A stretch of 64,000 nt of DNA from an uncultured Ardenticatenia bacterium. GTDB taxonomy: Bacteria > Chloroflexota > Anaerolineae > 4572-78 > NAK82. The notes under the pieces were generated by a model. That model had not been told where the DNA came from. It did not search any database and worked only from the letters and a program-made list of their open reading frames with translations. A program made the position numbers and the translations under genes. The DNA is taken from positions 62,001-126,000 of the forward strand of contig CAKZLO010000011.1 in assembly GCA_937127125.1 (NCBI GenBank), in the 5' to 3' direction. The stretch's first letter is position 1. Each line of letters starts with the position of its first letter. Shown piece by piece: positions 62,211-64,000 of this stretch.

Positions 62211-64000
62211 CTCTTTTCTATCTGGGCCTCGCCTGGCTGTTGGGCATTGCCGGGGCATCGTTGCTGACACCCCCTATATCAGTGTTGGCTGCCATGGCAA
62301 TTCCGTGCGTAGGAACGCTTCTAATGTGGCCACGCGACCGAATACCGAGACTGGCAGCCCTTTGCTCTTTGGCGCTGCTGGCCGGATTGACACGTGCCAC
62401 CCTGATCGGTCCGCCACGTGACCCCAACCATGTGATGGCTTTCAAGGACACAGGCACCCCTGTCACGATCACTGGGATTGTGGACAGCGAGCCCGAACTT
62501 CGCGACACTTTCCAACAGCTGCGCATTCGGGCAAAATCTATCACAATTGACGCTGAAACCTCATTTCAGCCCAGAGAAGCGCGTGGATTACTGCTAGCTC
62601 GCGTCGCTCGCTACCCTGCCCATCATTATGGCGAGCGACTGAGCTTGACCGGTCAGCTCGTCACGCCACCAGTGTTCGAAAACTTCGATTATCGTGACTA
62701 CCTTGCACGCCAGGACATATATGTGGTGATGAATTACCCTCGCGTCAGAGTTTTGTCCACAGATGAGGGAAGTCCTTTCTGGCAGACCCTTTATGCGCTC
62801 AGGCAGCATCTGAGCTCCATCATTGAGCATCTTATATCTGAACCATATGCTTCCTTGCTAAAGGCGATCCTGCTCGGTGACAGAAACGGTATACCAGCAC
62901 CTTTGTATGCACAATTTAGGTCTACTGGCACCAGCCATGTCATCGTGATCAGCGGCTCGAACATTGCGGTGTTGTGTGGTTTCTTGCTGGCAGCAACCAC
63001 TCGCCTCGCAGGGCGACGCATCGCACTATATGTATCTCTTCTCGGTATTGCCGCCTACGTTATGTTGGCAGGAGCTGACGCGCCTGTGATTCGCGCTGCG
63101 ATTATGGGCGGATTGTATGTAATCGCGCTGCGCTTTGGGCGGCGGGCAGAAGTGCGCACGTCGTTGATAATGGCAGCGGTTTTGATGACGATGGTCAACC
63201 CTGCCTGGTTCCGCGATCCTGGCTTTCAATTGAGCTTTAGCGCCACCGCTGGCCTGATCTGGCTGGCACCACTCTTGGAGAACATCCTGACAGCCTGGCT
63301 CAGCCGAGTGCGAGGTATCGCCGGTCTAATCAGTGGACTACTGGGGGATGGATTGACGGTCACGTTTGCTGCTCAGCTGGCTACTCTGCCAGTGGTCGTA
63401 TACCACTTCGGACGTATTTCATTGGTGAGCTTATTTACCAACATTTTGATTGTGCCTGTGCAACCATTGATTATGCTGAGCGGCGCATTGGCGCTCCTGT
63501 TCGGGACGATATGGCTGCCAGTTGGCCAGGTGATCGGATGGTTCGTGTGGCTGCCTCTCGCGTGGATGGTCATGTGCGTTGAGTCCACGGCGCATATCTC
63601 TAGCCGGCTGGAGATCGGCGTCCGGGATGCTTTAGACGTGGCAGGCATTGCATTGGGAGCAATGCTCATAGTCGCGATTCTATATCTTGTGTTGCACAAC
63701 AGGTCCCAGAGTACACTCACAAACGTGTCGGGCACCTTGAAGCGCTTGCGTACATCCACGCAGATGTCCTTGACAACGGCAGTCATGCTTGTGCTGCCGG
63801 CGTTGGCAGCTAATATCAACTTGCCTGATGGGCGGCTCCACATAGCCTTCCTGAACGTAGGTCAGGGAGACGCTATTTTCATCACCACCCCGCATGGTTG
63901 CCAGATCCTGGTGGACGGTGGCCCTGCCCCATCCGTTGTGCTGGCTGCACTGGGCCAACATATGCCCTTTTGGGATCGCACCCTTGATATGGTCGTCAAT
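62207..64000 (+). CDS. comEC: ComEC/Rec2-family DNA uptake protein (3' end beyond the window)
   Basis: The first 598 codons of comEC, which forms the inner membrane channel for transforming DNA. ATG 62207 overlaps the amidohydrolase stop. N-terminal helices precede a DUF4131/OB-like region (VTITGIVDSEPELRD). The Competence domain has the SHVIVISGSNIAVLCGFLLA helix and many more helices. Near the window edge the metallo-beta-lactamase domain begins (LNVGQGDAIFITTPHG, VDGGPAPS). The gene continues past 64000. No other competence genes are in view except the cinA and prepilin peptidase genes. Confidence 0.93.
   Translation, partial: MTLFYLGLAWLLGIAGASLLTPPISVLAAMAIPCVGTLLMWPRDRIPRLAALCSLALLAGLTRATLIGPPRDPNHVMAFKDTGTPVTITGIVDSEPELRDTFQQLRIRAKSITIDAETSFQPREARGLLLARVARYPAHHYGERLSLTGQLVTPPVFENFDYRDYLARQDIYVVMNYPRVRVLSTDEGSPFWQTLYALRQHLSSIIEHLISEPYASLLKAILLGDRNGIPAPLYAQFRSTGTSHVIVISGSNIAVLCGFLLAATTRLAGRRIALYVSLLGIAAYVMLAGADAPVIRAAIMGGLYVIALRFGRRAEVRTSLIMAAVLMTMVNPAWFRDPGFQLSFSATAGLIWLAPLLENILTAWLSRVRGIAGLISGLLGDGLTVTFAAQLATLPVVVYHFGRISLVSLFTNILIVPVQPLIMLSGALALLFGTIWLPVGQVIGWFVWLPLAWMVMCVESTAHISSRLEIGVRDALDVAGIALGAMLIVAILYLVLHNRSQSTLTNVSGTLKRLRTSTQMSLTTAVMLVLPALAANINLPDGRLHIAFLNVGQGDAIFITTPHGCQILVDGGPAPSVVLAALGQHMPFWDRTLDMVVN

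Overview
The window is a gene-dense, GC-moderate bacterial chromosome segment, best read as a member of Chloroflexota (Anaerolineae/Caldilineae-like). This placement is an inference. It rests on the Thr-Pro-rich linkers in secreted or membrane proteins, a Ser/Thr kinase-PP2C-FHA-VWA signalling set, LysM proteins with Sec signal peptides, a two-gene SUF-type Fe-S module and the mix of enzymes. No phage, IS element, CRISPR array or rRNA is visible, so this is mainly core chromosome. It carries about 57 genes, one tRNA and many sigma70-like promoters close to TTGACA-N16/18-TATAAT.

Layout: 1-1660 (+) holds the end of a molybdenum hydroxylase large subunit, a PIG-L deacetylase and a macro-domain protein. 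1676-3461 (-) holds an orphan ABC ATPase and a cytidylate-kinase-like protein. 3876-12062 (+) holds a LysM surface protein, an AI-2E-type transporter, glutamine synthetase and a GAF histidine kinase/response regulator pair. 12176-18460 holds a DUF89 phosphatase, pncB, a prepilin peptidase, an unknown membrane protein, a phosphohexomutase and a small conserved protein. 18496-23449 (-) is a phosphosignalling block (FHA, VWA, PP2C, kinase with a beta-propeller). 23911-26016 (+) is recA with an acetyltransferase. 26252-32439 (-) holds AIM24, PadR, secF, secD, prmC and prfA. 32834-40821 mixes a LysM protein, two B12/radical SAM enzymes, cobT, a BNR/YCF48-like protein, tRNA-Arg(CCU) and a small membrane protein. 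40899-44877 (-) is an envelope operon: a SecD-P1-like protein, the site-2 protease RseP, a zinc-ribbon/Thr-Pro protein and a HEAT protein. 45109-48372 holds an MFS transporter, groEL and groES behind a CIRCE operator. 48562-55517 (-) is a long tail-to-head gene row: sufC-like, sufB-like, Zn/Cd ATPase, cinA, pncC and DUF1848. 55644-59585 (-) is a giant clostripain-family protease. 59905-64000 (+) holds a ScyD/ScyE-like secreted propeller, an amidohydrolase and comEC, which runs off the window.

The most unusual items are: a SecD-P1-like protein encoded beside RseP; a CinA whose amidase domain has lost its catalytic motifs beside an intact stand-alone PncC; the two-gene SUF-type module; a clostripain protease carrying four diverged repeats; paired B12/radical SAM enzymes; an apparent gene remnant downstream of cobT; and leader or operator structures before recA, glnA and the first LysM gene. 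None clearly amounts to a wholly new defence or mobile system. The best candidate for an undescribed functional unit is the 40899-44877 envelope operon.
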